Numbered from the stretch's first letter, positions 1 through 7,250 are shown. The stretch: DNA of 15,623 nt from Spirochaetaceae bacterium (GCA_031272345.1 JAISTZ010000029.1:1-15623); one strand, 5' to 3'. Notes: generated by a model from the letters alone, not told the origin. Program-made: numbers and translations.

Positions 1-284
1 CCGATACTTGTATCTCCATAAATGACCGTGCCGCTTCGGATTATTGCGTCATTACCTATAATCAATGTGTGCGGCTTGTTTTTAAAATCGTCATAAAAAT
101 CAGAAAGAAATTCACCGAGAATACTCATCGCGCCGATAAAAGACCCCTTTCCAATTCTTACATGGTCCCTGATGATGCAGCCGTAATCAATAAAAACATC
201 ATCCTCAATGACCACATCAGTACCAATGATAACGTTGTCCTTAATTACGGCTTTTGATGAAATAGTATTTTTTACTTCAGGCAT
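1..284 (-). CDS. Hexapeptide-repeat (left-handed beta-helix) acyltransferase, FdtC/QdtC-like, partial
   Basis: The ATG is at 284-282 and the frame is open to the left edge, giving the first 94 residues with the C-terminus outside the window. Residues 11-50 show imperfect hexapeptides of the [LIV]-G-x-x-x-x type (NVIIGTDVVIEDDVFIDYG, then HVRIGKGSFIG), followed by a short insert and the stretch LIIGNDAIIRSGTVIYGDT, typical of left-handed beta-helix acyltransferases. The start overlaps the end of the ketoisomerase gene by 13 bp and has GGGGAG 8 nt upstream. Following aminotransferase and ketoisomerase genes, the likely role is N-acylation (often acetylation) of a dTDP-3-amino-3,6-dideoxyhexose; this is inferred from context because other sugar acyltransferases share the fold. 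Its base composition is about 38% GC (107 of the first 280 bases), far below the rest of the window, suggesting acquisition by transfer. Confidence 0.82.
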   Translation of the reverse strand, partial: MPEVKNTISSKAVIKDNVIIGTDVVIEDDVFIDYGCIIRDHVRIGKGSFIGAMSILGEFLSDFYDDFKNKPHTLIIGNDAIIRSGTVIYGDTSI

Positions 285-667
285 CGCAAAAACTCCCCGT
301 AATCCCGGATATATTCTTTTTCATCATAATAATCGCTGGCCAGAATGACAAGCTTGCAGCCGTAGGAAAAATGCCGCATCTCCCGCCACATATTTTTGCC
401 GATGTACAAGCCAACGTCAGGACGGTTGAGCCACACCTCCTCCCTGGATGCGCCGTCGTCCAACACGAGCTGGCAGGAACCGTCTATGGCGATAACGATT
501 TGCTCAAGGTTTTTATGCGCGTGTTTGCCCCGCTCTTCTTCCGGCAGGGTGTCGAAGATGTAGTACACCCGCTTTATTTGAAAGGGCACGTTGCGCCGGC
601 TTTCCAGGGAGACGAGCTTGCCCCGTTTATCGCCGAAAACCTGCATGGGGATAAGTTTATAATTCAC
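272..667 (-). CDS. fdtA: TDP-4-oxo-6-deoxy-D-glucose 3,4-oxoisomerase (FdtA/QdtA, WxcM-like cupin)
   Basis: This small cupin enzyme moves the keto group of dTDP-4-keto-6-deoxyglucose from C4 to C3, preparing it for 3-amination. The protein has the family signature RVYYIFDTLP...ERGKHAHKNLEQ, with the two active-site histidines in HAH. An ATG lies at 679, but I prefer the GTG at 667: it overlaps the aminotransferase stop as GTGA, has GGGAGGG just upstream, gives a normal 131-residue length, and places the histidines at 49 and 51, the numbers I recall for characterised FdtA. It sits between the aminotransferase and acyltransferase genes with overlaps on both sides, so the three are almost certainly co-translated. 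Whether the product has the galacto (FdtA) or gluco (QdtA) configuration cannot be told from sequence by eye. Confidence 0.88.
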   Translation of the reverse strand: MNYKLIPMQVFGDKRGKLVSLESRRNVPFQIKRVYYIFDTLPEEERGKHAHKNLEQIVIAIDGSCQLVLDDGASREEVWLNRPDVGLYIGKNMWREMRHFSYGCKLVILASDYYDEKEYIRDYGEFLRCLK

Positions 668-1779
668 CGGCCCTCCCATTGATTCAGGGCGCCGATCACC
701 GCGTCAACCTCTTCGTCTTGCAGGACGGGACTCATCGGGAGGCTCAATTCCTGGGCGTGTATCCCTTCGGTTACAGGGAGGGAAAGACCGTTCCAGTCCT
801 TGTAACATCCCTGCTTGTGGGGGGGAATCGGATAGTGGATGAGGGTTTCGATGCCCTTGCCGGAAAGATAGTCCTGCAATTGGTTCCGCTTTTGCGCAAG
901 AACAGGGAAGATGTGGAACACATGGGATTCCCATTCCCCAATGTTGGGCAGGATAATCGCGGGATTTTGTATGCCCCCAAGGTATTTTTTGGCGACAGCC
1001 CTGCGGGCTTCGTTATCCCCGTCGAGGTACGCGAGTTTGACCCTGAGAACCGCCGCCTGAATTTCGTCGAGTCTGCTGTTCCGGCCCCGGTATGGGCACA
1101 CGTATTTTTTTGATGAGCCGTAGTTCGCCAGGGACCGGACAACCGCGGCAAGTTCCCCGTCGTCCGTGGTGACGGCCCCGGCGTCCCCCAGGGCTCCGAG
1201 GTTTTTTCCCGGATAAAAGCTGTGCCCCGCGGCGTCTCCGAGGGAGCCGGTTTTTCTGCCGTGATAGAGGCACCCGTGGGCCTGGGCGTTGTCTTCGATG
1301 AGCAGGAGCTTATGCGCCCTGCAAAGTTCCGCGATTCCCTCGGTGAAGGCGCAGCGTCCGTAGAGGTGGACTATCATAACCGCCCTGGTCTTTGGGGAAA
1401 TCAGGGATTCTATCCCTGTGCCGTCGATCTGAAAGGTGGCGATGTCCGGCTCCGCAAGCACAGGCACAAGGCCGTTTTCCGTAATGGCCAGGATGCTGGC
1501 GATGTAGGTGTTCGCCGGGACAATCACCTCGTCCCCAGGCCGCAGCCGGCCAAGCTCGATATAGGCGCGGAGAATCAGCGCGAGCGCGTCAAGCCCGTTG
1601 GCAACCCCCACCGCATGGCGCACACCCAGGTACCGGGCGTAAGCTTCTTCAAACAGCCTGTTTTCTTCCCCCTGCACATACCGCCCGGATGCAACCACCC
1701 GGTCTACCGCCCCATGGATTTCGGCGGCGTATTTTTGGGTGACTGCTTTTAGCGAAAGGAACGGGACTGCCGGACTCAT
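664..1779 (-). CDS. fdtB: DegT/DnrJ/EryC1/StrS-family PLP-dependent sugar aminotransferase (FdtB/QdtB-like)
   Basis: This 371-residue enzyme transfers an amino group, usually from glutamate, to C3 of a dTDP-3-keto-6-deoxyhexose. The full-length fold-type I family pattern is visible: NGLDALALILRA near 61-72, GDEVIVPANTYIAS at 82-95, IEDNAQAHG at 161-169 with the PLP-binding aspartate D163, and SFYPGKNLGALGDAGAV with the Schiff-base lysine K192. The ATG at 1779 has AAAGGGGAAT directly upstream and begins 9 nt after the MATE stop. Its own stop overlaps the ketoisomerase start. Sub-specificity (3-amino rather than 4-amino) is inferred from the adjacent 3,4-ketoisomerase gene. GC content is intermediate between the AT-rich acyltransferase and the GC-rich remainder. 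Confidence 0.9.
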   Translation of the reverse strand: MSPAVPFLSLKAVTQKYAAEIHGAVDRVVASGRYVQGEENRLFEEAYARYLGVRHAVGVANGLDALALILRAYIELGRLRPGDEVIVPANTYIASILAITENGLVPVLAEPDIATFQIDGTGIESLISPKTRAVMIVHLYGRCAFTEGIAELCRAHKLLLIEDNAQAHGCLYHGRKTGSLGDAAGHSFYPGKNLGALGDAGAVTTDDGELAAVVRSLANYGSSKKYVCPYRGRNSRLDEIQAAVLRVKLAYLDGDNEARRAVAKKYLGGIQNPAIILPNIGEWESHVFHIFPVLAQKRNQLQDYLSGKGIETLIHYPIPPHKQGCYKDWNGLSLPVTEGIHAQELSLPMSPVLQDEEVDAVIGALNQWEGR

Positions 1780-1788
1780 ATTCCCCTT

Positions 1789-3237
1789 TTATACACCCCC
1801 GCCGCCGGTTGTGTCAACCCTCCGCAGCTTCTTGAGCTCCCGCAGGATCATGACCAGCGTAAGGAGGGACGAGAACCCGTCTGCCACGGGCGCGGCGGAC
1901 ACCACACCCCAGAGGCCCCAGATTTTGCCGAAGATCACCATGCAGGGAATCAGGGCCAGGCACTGCCTGAGGGTGGTGAGGAAGATTGAAGTCTTGGGCC
2001 TGCCGGTTACCACGAAGAAATTCGACGAGACCACCTGGAAGCCCGCCAGGGGGAGGAGGAGGAACTGGGTGCGCATGGCTCTGGGCGCGAAGGCAAGGAG
2101 CTCCCGGCTCCCCGCCGGGGCGAAGAGCCGCACCAGGGGGACCGGGAAAAGCTGAGCCACGGCAAAGCCCGCGGAACAGATAACCACCGCCGCGGCCACG
2201 GCCGAGCAGTAGGCCCGGAAGACCCTGCCGTATTGTTTTGCCCCGTAGTTGTACCCCAGGATGGGCTGTGCCCCCTGGTTTATGCCGAACACGGGCATCA
2301 TCACGAACATCATGATCGACTGGTTGATGTTCATCCCGGAGAGGGCGATGTCCCCCCCGTTGGCCACCCCCAGGGCGGCGGCCCCGTACCAGCCCATGCT
2401 CGTGTTGTAGAGGAGCTGCACCCCCGAGAGGATGAATTGCAGGAGGAACTGGGCGGACCCGAAGGTCATAATGTTGAAGACGATGCGGATGGAGGGCTTA
2501 AAGGACGCGAGCCGCAGCCTGATCACCGCCCTTTTGCTGAAACTGAAGGAGAGAATCCATATCGCCGCGGCGAGCTGGGAAATGATTGTGGCCCAGGCGG
2601 CCCCTTCCACCCCCCATCCCAGCACGAAAATGAAGACCGGGTCGAGGATCATGTTCATCCCGGCGCCGATGAACATGCTTATCATGGTGATCATGGGGAA
2701 GCCCTGGGCCCTGGTGCAGTGGGAAAACCCGAAGCCCACCATGGCGAAGACCTGGCCGTAGAGGATGATCCGGTAGTAGGACCGGGCGTACCCGATGGCC
2801 GCGCTGCCCTCCTGCGCGCCGAGGAGGGACAGAATCGGTTCCATGAGGAGCAGCTCCGCCGTCATCAGGGCCAGACCCGTGCCGATGAGGAGGAAAAAAC
2901 AGTGATTCAGGGCGTTTTCCGCCTCTTCCCGGCGGCCCTGGCCCAGGCGTATGGAGATCATGTTCGCCGAGCCGATGCCGAAGAGCATGGCAAAGGCCAT
3001 GGAGATGGTCATGAGCGGCAGCACGAGTGACAGCCCGCCCAGGGCCACCTCGTTCACCCCCCGGCCCACGAAAATTCTGTCAACCACGTTGTAGAGGGCG
3101 TTCACCACCATGCCGGTAATCGCCGGGATGGAGAAACGCAGTAAAAGCTTGCCCACCGGCTCGGTCCCCAGGCGGGACGCCGCGTCGCCGCGCCCCTGGG
3201 CCGGCCGGGAAAGCTGTGTGTCGTCTGTATCAGTCAC
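1789..3237 (-). CDS. MATE-family efflux transporter
   Basis: This is an inner-membrane cation-coupled exporter of the MOP superfamily, 482 residues, the usual length, with about 12 hydrophobic spans arranged as two repeated halves. Family features include the N-terminal GTEPVGKLLLRFSIPAITGMV, NALYNVVDRIFVGRGVN, and FGINQGAQPILGYNYGA in the second half. The start is a GTG at 3237 with a good Shine-Dalgarno AAGGAGA five to six nt upstream; an ATG two bases before it is out of frame and meets TGA at once. The gene precedes the amino-sugar genes by 9 nt and is probably co-transcribed with them. A substrate cannot be assigned: MATE proteins export drugs and metabolites, and although Wzx flippases belong to the same superfamily this sequence looks like a multidrug-type MATE. 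Confidence 0.9.
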   Translation of the reverse strand: MTDTDDTQLSRPAQGRGDAASRLGTEPVGKLLLRFSIPAITGMVVNALYNVVDRIFVGRGVNEVALGGLSLVLPLMTISMAFAMLFGIGSANMISIRLGQGRREEAENALNHCFFLLIGTGLALMTAELLLMEPILSLLGAQEGSAAIGYARSYYRIILYGQVFAMVGFGFSHCTRAQGFPMITMISMFIGAGMNMILDPVFIFVLGWGVEGAAWATIISQLAAAIWILSFSFSKRAVIRLRLASFKPSIRIVFNIMTFGSAQFLLQFILSGVQLLYNTSMGWYGAAALGVANGGDIALSGMNINQSIMMFVMMPVFGINQGAQPILGYNYGAKQYGRVFRAYCSAVAAAVVICSAGFAVAQLFPVPLVRLFAPAGSRELLAFAPRAMRTQFLLLPLAGFQVVSSNFFVVTGRPKTSIFLTTLRQCLALIPCMVIFGKIWGLWGVVSAAPVADGFSSLLTLVMILRELKKLRRVDTTGGGGV

Positions 3238-3257
3238 ATTGTCTCCTTAAAGGGAGA

Positions 3258-3286
3258 ACTATACTGAAAAAACATTCCCTATACAA
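3258..3286 (-). promoter_or_regulatory. Promoter for MATE-fdtBA operon
   Basis: On the minus strand TTGTAT (3281-3286) is followed by a 17-bp spacer and TATAGT (3258-3263). Predicted transcription begins near 3251, giving a short leader that holds the AAGGAGA ribosome site. It points away from the pta promoter in the same 107-bp gap. Confidence 0.6.
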
Positions 3287-3287
3287 C

Positions 3288-3316
3288 TTGAAAAAGCGTC
3301 TTTTGTGTGATAGGGT
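3288..3316 (+). promoter_or_regulatory. Promoter for pta, extended -10
   Basis: TTGAAA (3288-3293), a 17-bp spacer and TAGGGT (3311-3316), with TG at 3308-3309 making an extended -10. Predicted start is near 3323, leaving a leader of about 22 nt that contains the ribosome site. It is almost back to back with the MATE promoter, the two -35 boxes being separated by a single base. Confidence 0.6.
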
Positions 3317-3344
3317 GACTGGAAAAGAAATCTAAGGAGACCCT

Positions 3345-4343
3345 ATGAGTTTTACTGAAAAAATGAAAGAAAAGGCTAAAAAATTGCAGAAGCGTATAGT
3401 CCTCCCCGAGGGGAGCGAGGAACGGACCATCGGGGCCGCGGTTCAGCTCGTCAAGCAGGGACTTGCCAGGGAAGTGACCCTCCTGGGGGCCGAGGCGGAG
3501 ATCCGCAAAAACGCCAAGGGTGCGGATTTAACGGGCATACGCATCATCAACCCGGAGACCTCCGAGTGGAACAGGGACTTTGCGGCGGAATACTACGAAC
3601 TGCGGAAGAGCAAGGGCATGACGGCGGAGCAGGCCGCAAAGGACATCAGGCAGTTCCTGCGGTTCGGGGCCATGATGGTGCGCACCGGCAAGGCGGACAC
3701 CCTGGTCTCCGGGGCCCTCTCGGCCACGGCGGATGTGCTCCGGGCGGGGCTCACCATCATCGGCACGGCCCCGGGCACCAAGACCGCCTCCTCGTGCTTC
3801 GTCATCGACACCCACAACGACCAATGGGGCGCCGGGGGCCTCATGGTGTTCGCGGACTGCGCGGTCATCCCCGTGCCCACGGCGGACCAGCTCAGCGACA
3901 TCGCCATCGCGTCGGCCAAGTCCTTCAAGGGCCTTGTGGGGGCCGAGCCCGTGGTCGCCATGCTGTCCTTCTCCACCAAGGGCTCCGGGGGGAACAACGA
4001 AAACGTGCTCCGGGTGCAGGAGGCGGTCAAAATCACGGCGCAAAAGGCCCCGGACCTCGTCATCGACGGGGAGCTCCAGGCGGACGCGGCCCTGGTTCCC
4101 TCGGTCACGGCCCGGAAAGCCCCCGGAAGCCCCGTCACGGGCAGGGTGAACACCCTGGTCTTCCCCTGCCTGGACGCGGGGAACATCAGCTACAAGCTCG
4201 TGCAACGCCTGGCAAGGGCCGACGCATTCGGGCCCTTCTTGCAGGGTTTCGCCAAACCCCTGAGCGACCTCTCCAGGGGCTGCTCGGTGGACGACATCGT
4301 CACCACCGCCTGCGTCACCATGGTGCAGGCTGGAGGAATATAA
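3345..4343 (+). CDS. pta: Phosphate acetyltransferase
   Basis: This cytoplasmic enzyme interconverts acetyl-CoA plus phosphate and acetyl phosphate plus CoA, feeding acetate kinase in acetate-forming fermentation. It is the short single-domain form, 332 residues, with no N-terminal regulatory region. Diagnostic motifs are LPEGSEERT at 20-28, FGAMMVRTGKADTLVSGA at 107-124, LSFSTKGSG at 207-215, VIDGELQADAAL at 239-250, and the signature LVFPCLDAGNISYKLVQRLA at 271-290 followed by GFAKPLSDLSRGCS. The ATG has AAGGAGA upstream with good spacing. It appears to be a single-gene unit: the next gene is convergent, 15 bp away, and acetate kinase is not in the window. No clear terminator follows. Confidence 0.97.
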   Translation: MSFTEKMKEKAKKLQKRIVLPEGSEERTIGAAVQLVKQGLAREVTLLGAEAEIRKNAKGADLTGIRIINPETSEWNRDFAAEYYELRKSKGMTAEQAAKDIRQFLRFGAMMVRTGKADTLVSGALSATADVLRAGLTIIGTAPGTKTASSCFVIDTHNDQWGAGGLMVFADCAVIPVPTADQLSDIAIASAKSFKGLVGAEPVVAMLSFSTKGSGGNNENVLRVQEAVKITAQKAPDLVIDGELQADAALVPSVTARKAPGSPVTGRVNTLVFPCLDAGNISYKLVQRLARADAFGPFLQGFAKPLSDLSRGCSVDDIVTTACVTMVQAGGI

Positions 4344-4349
4344 GCCCTG

Positions 4350-4366
4350 TCGAGTTTTTCAGCGTG
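4350..4366 (-). repeat. Dispersed 17-bp repeat, copy 1 (half element)
   Basis: The 17 bases 4350-4366 (minus strand CACGCTGAAAAACTCGA) are identical to 7299-7315. The preceding GGGA on the minus strand resembles GGGG at the other copy. Here only one arm exists, with no inverted partner nearby. The copy overlaps the last codons and TGA stop of queH. Confidence 0.85.
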
Positions 4367-5030
4367 TCCCTAAGGAATACTCGCAGCCGCAATAGGTCTG
4401 CCGGTACAGGCCGTAGGCTTTCGACAACTCCAGGGAGCGCTTGTACCCGTCCCGCTTCTTAAAATCGGCGCACAAAAAGCGGACCGGGGCACATTGGGCT
4501 TCCAATTCCAGGCCGATGGCGTTGATTGCCCGGGCGTCCTTGCGGGGGCTCAGGGAGAGGGTCGTCGTTACCGCGCCGATTCCCCGGGTTTTTGCATAGC
4601 CGAAGGCCGCCCGCAGCCTGAACCGGCAGCACCGGCGGCACCGTTCTCCCCGCTCACCCTCGCCCTGGAGGGAGGGCTCCTCCCTTACCCCGGTTTCCCG
4701 GTAGAACACCTCCGGCTCGTAGGGCCCCTCGACCACGGGAAATTCCGTGTTTTCCGCGGCAGCAAGGGCCGGGGCGAAGGCCCGCAGGACCGAGAGGCGC
4801 TTCTCGTACTCCCGGCGGGGATGGATGTTCGGGTTGTAGAAGAACAGGGTGATGGTGAAGAACGGGGCCAGCCGCTCGATGACCGCGGAAGAACAGGGGG
4901 CGCAGCACACGTGGAGGAGCAGGTCCGGGGGCTTTCCGGCGGCGCCCCCGCCCCCGCAAAGGGACTCTATCTGGGAACGCATCACCCTGTCGTAGTTGAT
5001 CGGACTGTCATTGTGCGGGAAATCTTCCAT
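4359..5030 (-). CDS. queH: Epoxyqueuosine reductase QueH
   Basis: QueH carries out the last step of queuosine synthesis, reducing epoxyqueuosine to queuosine in tRNAs with GUN anticodons, and is unrelated to the cobalamin-dependent QueG. The 223-residue protein carries the family cysteine motifs: HVCCAPCS (C42, C43, C46), GERCRRCCRFRL (C131, C134, C135) and YCGCEYS (C214, C216), which hold the iron-sulfur/iron site. FFYNPNIHPRREYEKR at 63-78 is also typical. The ATG at 5030 lies only 9 nt after the tRNA-Val gene and has no Shine-Dalgarno; an in-frame ATG at residue 17 is a weaker alternative because the conserved-looking INYDRVM would be largely lost. The final SLGTR and TGA lie in or beside the dispersed repeat. 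Co-transcription with the tRNAs is likely. Confidence 0.93.
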   Translation of the reverse strand: MEDFPHNDSPINYDRVMRSQIESLCGGGGAAGKPPDLLLHVCCAPCSSAVIERLAPFFTITLFFYNPNIHPRREYEKRLSVLRAFAPALAAAENTEFPVVEGPYEPEVFYRETGVREEPSLQGEGERGERCRRCCRFRLRAAFGYAKTRGIGAVTTTLSLSPRKDARAINAIGLELEAQCAPVRFLCADFKKRDGYKRSLELSKAYGLYRQTYCGCEYSLGTR

Positions 5031-5039
5031 GGCGAAAAC

Positions 5040-5112
5040 TGGGCGCTGAGGGGATCGGACCCCCGACCTTCTGGGTGTAAACCAGACGCTCTCCCAGCTG
5101 AGCTAAGCGCCC
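5040..5112 (-). tRNA. tRNA-Val (anticodon TAC)
   Basis: A full 73-nt cloverleaf. The acceptor stem GGGCGCT pairs with AGCGCCC and is followed by discriminator A. The D arm is GCTC...GAGC. The anticodon stem TCTGG/CCAGA encloses TTTACAC, giving anticodon TAC. The T arm GGGGG/CCCTC, with one G-T pair, encloses TCCGATC. The 3' CCA is not encoded, so it must be added by nucleotidyltransferase. It lies 9 bp downstream of tRNA-Met and 9 bp upstream of the queH start. Confidence 0.97.
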
Positions 5113-5121
5113 CTGGAAAAA

Positions 5122-5194
5122 TAGCGACAATAGGGATCGAACCTATGACCGAACGGATATGAGCCGTTTGCTCTACCGACTGAGCTATGTCGCC
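5122..5194 (-). tRNA. tRNA with CAT anticodon, probably elongator tRNA-Met
   Basis: A full 73-nt cloverleaf. The acceptor GGCGACA pairs with TGTCGCT (first pair G-U) plus discriminator A. The anticodon stem AACGG/CCGTT encloses CTCATAT, anticodon CAT. The T arm ATAGG/CCTAT encloses TTCGATC. CCA is not encoded. It lacks the C1-A72 mismatch and GGG/CCC anticodon stem of initiator tRNA. A tRNA-Ile2 read through lysidine cannot be fully excluded by eye, but the body resembles elongator Met. Confidence 0.9.
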
Positions 5195-5205
5195 GTAACG
5201 GGAAA

Positions 5206-5234
5206 AACCTATCCCAGAAAAAAAAAAGAGTCAA
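5206..5234 (-). promoter_or_regulatory. Promoter for tRNA-Met/tRNA-Val (and queH)
   Basis: TTGACT (5229-5234) overlaps the glgA stop codon. A 17-bp spacer containing ten consecutive T is followed by TAGGTT (5206-5211). Predicted start is near 5199, about five bases before the mature tRNA 5' end. The T10 run has no hairpin before it, so it is read here as promoter spacer and not as a terminator. Confidence 0.6.
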
Positions 5235-6853
5235 GTGGTTGCCGAACATTGCCGCGCCTCCGCATGGTACAGGGGGAGGTAGGAGTCCGCCAGCACCCGG
5301 TCCCAGGAATAGTGTTTTTTGACGTACCCGGCGGCCTCCCTGGCGATGGCGCGGTATTTTGTTTTGTCCCGGAGGAAATCCTCGGCCAGGTCCCTAAGGA
5401 GGGCCCCAAGGGTCTGGGGGTCGTTTTTTTCGTACAGGAACCCCGTTTTTTGGTGGATGATTTTTTTTAATCCCCCGGTGGCGTGGGCAACCGGAATCGC
5501 GCCGAACAACTGGGCTATCAGGTCCTCCAGGCCGCAGGGCTCGAAATCGCTCGGAAGGACAAAAAAGTCCGACGCGGCGGTGCAGTACCGGGAGATGAAG
5601 CGGTCGTACCCCCGGAAAAAGACCACCCTGCCGGGAAACCCCTCCGCAAGGGCGATGAGCCGGTCCTCAAGGCCCCCTTCACCCTGGCCGCAGAGGGCGA
5701 AGGCAACGGGGAGGCCCTGGGAAAGGAGGGATTCCGCGGCCCCGGCGAGCACACCGATGCCCTTTTGCTGCGCCAGCCGCCCGTGGTAGCCGAAGAGGAC
5801 GGTCCCCGGCGGCCCCTCAAGGAACCCGAAAACATCGACAGCCCCGCCGGAAAGGAACTCCCGGATGGGCTGCTTCCCCTCCCGAAGGGCGCACTGGGCA
5901 AAGAAGAGGTCCCTGCACGTCTCCTTCCCCGCGAATCTGCCCGCGGCCGGGTCGTAGGCCGCCGGGAGCAGGGACGCCCGGGGTTTTCTGGTGTCGTATT
6001 TGGCGGGATCGATCCCGTTGGTGATCCCCGTGATGGAAATGCCCCGCGCGGCAAAGGCCCCGGCAAGGCCGTCACTGTGGTCAGGCCCGCACCCCAGGAG
6101 CTCTTCGGCGTACCAGGGGGACACCGTGAGGAGCCGGGCCCGGCTTGCGGCGAGGAGGTAGGGTTCTACCCGGCGCCCGTTCATGCCTTGCGCCAGGACC
6201 TCCTCCGGGAGGGCCGTCATGGTCCGGGCCTCGTCCAGGGAGAAAAACTCGTGGTGATAGCTGGGGCCCGCGTTGTGGATGGACACGGCGAAGGCCGTGG
6301 ACGCAAAAAATTCGCGCACCCCCGGGGTTTCGGCGGCGAACACGGGAGTCAGGGCCGTGGTGGCGTCGTGGCAGTGCACGATGTCCGGGGCGCGGGCCTC
6401 TGGAGAAAGCCGCAGGAGGTCCGTATATGCGATCACGGCCTTTTGAAAGACCACGTTCACGGCCTGGGCGTCGGTAAAACCCTGCCCCCGGACGTGGGAA
6501 GGATTTTCTTCTTCGTCCCCGGCGGTGTAGGTGTACACGCTCCGGCGGTGTTCAAAGACCGGGGATTCGGCAAACACCATCCTTACCCCCCGGAAGAGGC
6601 CCGAGGAAAAGGACACGGGGAACACCGTATCCCCGGCCTGAACCTCCGTGGAAAGACCCGCGGGGGCAAGCCCCTCGATGAGGGACAGGTTGGAGAAGGA
6701 ATACCTGGGAATGAAGGCGGTTACGGCATGTCCCCTGGCGGCCAGGCCCTCGCACAGGGAACACACGATGTTCTTTACGCCCCCCGCCTCGGCTATCTCC
6801 GCGTATTCACGGCAGACAAACCAGAAGACAAGGTGTTTCTTCCCCGGTCGCAC
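5231..6853 (-). CDS. glgA: Glycogen synthase, GT5 family
   Basis: This enzyme transfers glucose from a nucleotide sugar (ADP-glucose in most bacteria) to the growing alpha-1,4-glucan. I take the GTG at 6853, 9 bases past the aroH stop, giving 540 residues. The frame remains open further upstream but would run through aroH and carries no family sequence. Visible motifs are EAGGV at 22-26 (the KTGGL position), HCHD at 160-163, SIHNAG at 191-196, LLTVSPWYAEE at 241-251, GITNGID at 276-282, HGRLAQQKG at 357-365 with the nucleotide-sugar-binding Arg/Lys, FEPCGLEDL at 437-445 and TGGL at 459-462. Both the N-terminal synthase domain and the C-terminal glycosyltransferase domain are complete. Glu replaces the usually invariant lysine in the first motif. 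GlgX is encoded at the right edge of the window. Confidence 0.92.
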   Translation of the reverse strand: MRPGKKHLVFWFVCREYAEIAEAGGVKNIVCSLCEGLAARGHAVTAFIPRYSFSNLSLIEGLAPAGLSTEVQAGDTVFPVSFSSGLFRGVRMVFAESPVFEHRRSVYTYTAGDEEENPSHVRGQGFTDAQAVNVVFQKAVIAYTDLLRLSPEARAPDIVHCHDATTALTPVFAAETPGVREFFASTAFAVSIHNAGPSYHHEFFSLDEARTMTALPEEVLAQGMNGRRVEPYLLAASRARLLTVSPWYAEELLGCGPDHSDGLAGAFAARGISITGITNGIDPAKYDTRKPRASLLPAAYDPAAGRFAGKETCRDLFFAQCALREGKQPIREFLSGGAVDVFGFLEGPPGTVLFGYHGRLAQQKGIGVLAGAAESLLSQGLPVAFALCGQGEGGLEDRLIALAEGFPGRVVFFRGYDRFISRYCTAASDFFVLPSDFEPCGLEDLIAQLFGAIPVAHATGGLKKIIHQKTGFLYEKNDPQTLGALLRDLAEDFLRDKTKYRAIAREAAGYVKKHYSWDRVLADSYLPLYHAEARQCSATT

Positions 6854-6861
6854 CGGCGGGC

Positions 6862-7245
6862 CTACCGGCTTTCCGCCAGATCGGGGCGGAGCTTTTCCGC
6901 CCCCCGGACATAGACGTGCCGGACCGCCGTCCCCCCTGGGAGGTACGCCGTGACCAGAACCCGGATTATCCCCGGAGGCGCGCCCTGGATGTCCGGCTCC
7001 TGGGAACAGAAGAGGGCCCACCCCGCGGCAGGTCGCCCCAGGGAGGACTTCCTGAGCGCCCCGGCGGGATTACAGGCGGTAAGGTCCCCTGTGACCGTAA
7101 ACTGGACCGAAACGACCTCACCGGGGTCAACATTGTTAAGCCCGAAGAGGCGGGAAAAAAGCTCGTCCACCGCTTCGGTAATATCCTTTTCTGTGTTGGA
7201 GGCGGAAACAGCCCCCCTGATGCCGTACAACCGTTTGTTCATCAT
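6862..7245 (-). CDS. aroH: Chorismate mutase, AroH type
   Basis: This monofunctional enzyme converts chorismate to prephenate for phenylalanine and tyrosine synthesis and forms a trimer in the pseudo-alpha/beta-barrel class. With the ATG at 7245 it has 127 residues, equal to the Bacillus subtilis enzyme. Family matches are YGIRGAVSASNTEKDI near the N-terminus, FTVTGDLTACNPAGALRK, LFCSQEPDIQGAPPGIIRVLV and the C-terminal RHVYVRGAEKLRPDL, containing the active-site arginines and tyrosine of the RHVYL-type motif. The frame is open upstream, but that sequence covers the promoter. A second ATG follows directly at 7242. There is no Shine-Dalgarno; the -10 box is 6 nt from the ATG, so the message is predicted to be leaderless. 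glgA follows 9 bases past the stop, probably in the same transcript. Confidence 0.95.
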   Translation of the reverse strand: MMNKRLYGIRGAVSASNTEKDITEAVDELFSRLFGLNNVDPGEVVSVQFTVTGDLTACNPAGALRKSSLGRPAAGWALFCSQEPDIQGAPPGIIRVLVTAYLPGGTAVRHVYVRGAEKLRPDLAESR

Positions 7246-7250
7246 TGAAT

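Noticed and set aside
5218..5227. T10 tract after glgA as an intrinsic terminator.
   Set aside because: No inverted repeat precedes it, and it sits with exact spacing between -35 and -10 boxes of the tRNA promoter.
6854..7021. N-terminal extension of the glgA frame to 7021.
   Set aside because: It overlaps aroH completely and encodes Gly/Pro/Arg-rich sequence. Homology begins just after the GTG at 6853.
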